A program made the translations under genes and the position numbers. Positions 6,715 to 6,797 of a DNA stretch of 6,797 nt are shown here, in pieces; within the stretch, counting starts at the first letter, position 1, and the number at the start of each line of letters is the position of its first letter. This DNA is from Bacteroides sp. GTDB taxonomy: Bacteria > Bacteroidota > Bacteroidia > Bacteroidales > Bacteroidaceae. The stretch lies in assembly GCA_019417975.1 (NCBI GenBank), contig DYCT01000111.1, forward strand, positions 1 through 6,797. The letters run 5' to 3'. The notes below the pieces were generated by a model. That model searched no databases, was not told the DNA's origin, and was given only the letters and a program-made list of their open reading frames with translations.

Positions 6715-6797
6715 CCAAGTATCCTAAGATGTTTCCCCAAGTATCTTAAGATACTTTGTCCCCGAACCTATACTTACTTGCCCAAATATCTTAAGAT
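6715..6797. repeat. Cluster of three short palindromic repeats, cut by the window edge
   Basis: Three copies of a 16-base unit, CCAAgTATCyTAAGAT, lie at 6715-6730, 6737-6752 and 6782-6797. Copy 1 differs from copy 2 at one central base (C for T) and copy 3 at one base (A for G). Copy starts are 22 and 45 bases apart, close to two and four helical turns. The core ATCTTAAGAT is self-complementary in copies 2 and 3. Copy 3 ends exactly at the window edge, so more copies may follow. A bank of operator sites for a dimeric regulator, or a small species-specific intergenic repeat, are both possible. Confidence 0.6.
6739..6756. promoter_or_regulatory. 18-base perfect palindrome (candidate operator)
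   Basis: AAGTATCTTAAGATACTT is its own reverse complement with no mismatches. It is the fullest member of the repeat cluster. No T-run follows on either strand and the hairpin loop would be only TTAA, so a protein-binding site is more plausible than a terminator. The binding protein is unknown. Confidence 0.4.

Larger units (their letters stand above)
6497..6797. other. A/T-rich intergenic region with no recognisable gene
   Basis: This 301-base stretch upstream of the peptidase gene has no open reading frame with protein-like composition, no tRNA-like cloverleaf and no clear terminator. From 6540 to 6710 I see only A/T-rich sequence. The notable content is a diverged repeat near 6522-6538 and the repeat cluster from 6715 to the edge. 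It may contain the control region of a gene lying beyond the right edge. Confidence 0.6.

Noticed and set aside
6715..6797. CRISPR array at the right end
   Set aside because: Units are only 16 bases and the gaps are 6 and 29 bases, unlike the uniform repeat and spacer lengths of a CRISPR; no cas genes are present.

Overview
The window looks like chromosomal DNA from a member of the Bacteroidales, most likely a Bacteroides/Phocaeicola-type organism. The reasons are the protein sequences themselves (an 820-residue PheT, a DnaB with an acidic, proline-rich tail, an OprP/OprO-type porin, a secreted M28 peptidase), the A-rich rather than Shine-Dalgarno-rich start regions, and several matches to the Bacteroidetes -7 promoter element TAnnTTTG. 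The assignment rests on sequence features only.

Layout from left to right. Positions 1-42 (minus strand) hold the first 14 codons of a gene that continues off the left edge; they match the conserved N-terminus of the YebC/TACO1 family. Upstream of it on the same strand is pheT (74-2536), the beta subunit of phenylalanyl-tRNA synthetase. A 168-base gap then separates pheT from a divergent plus-strand gene (2705-3778) for an outer-membrane porin of the phosphate-selective O/P type. That gene converges on dnaB (3791-5326, minus), the replicative helicase, with only 12 bases between the two stop codons. Upstream of dnaB, also on the minus strand, is a secreted M28-family zinc aminopeptidase (5419-6420). 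The right end (6421-6797) has no recognisable gene. It holds a tandem pair of promoters for the peptidase gene and, at the far edge, a cluster of short palindromic repeats that probably continues past the window.

How the genes relate. Three of the five genes belong to core information processing: tRNA charging (pheT), a translation-associated factor (yebC) and replication (dnaB). pheT and yebC are 31 bases apart and probably co-transcribed. dnaB and the peptidase gene share a strand, but each has its own TAnnTTTG box, so they look like separate transcription units. The porin and the peptidase are envelope or secreted proteins with no obvious functional tie to the core genes. I see no defence system, mobile element, RNA gene or CRISPR array. 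The most unexplained sequence is the repeat cluster at 6715-6797.
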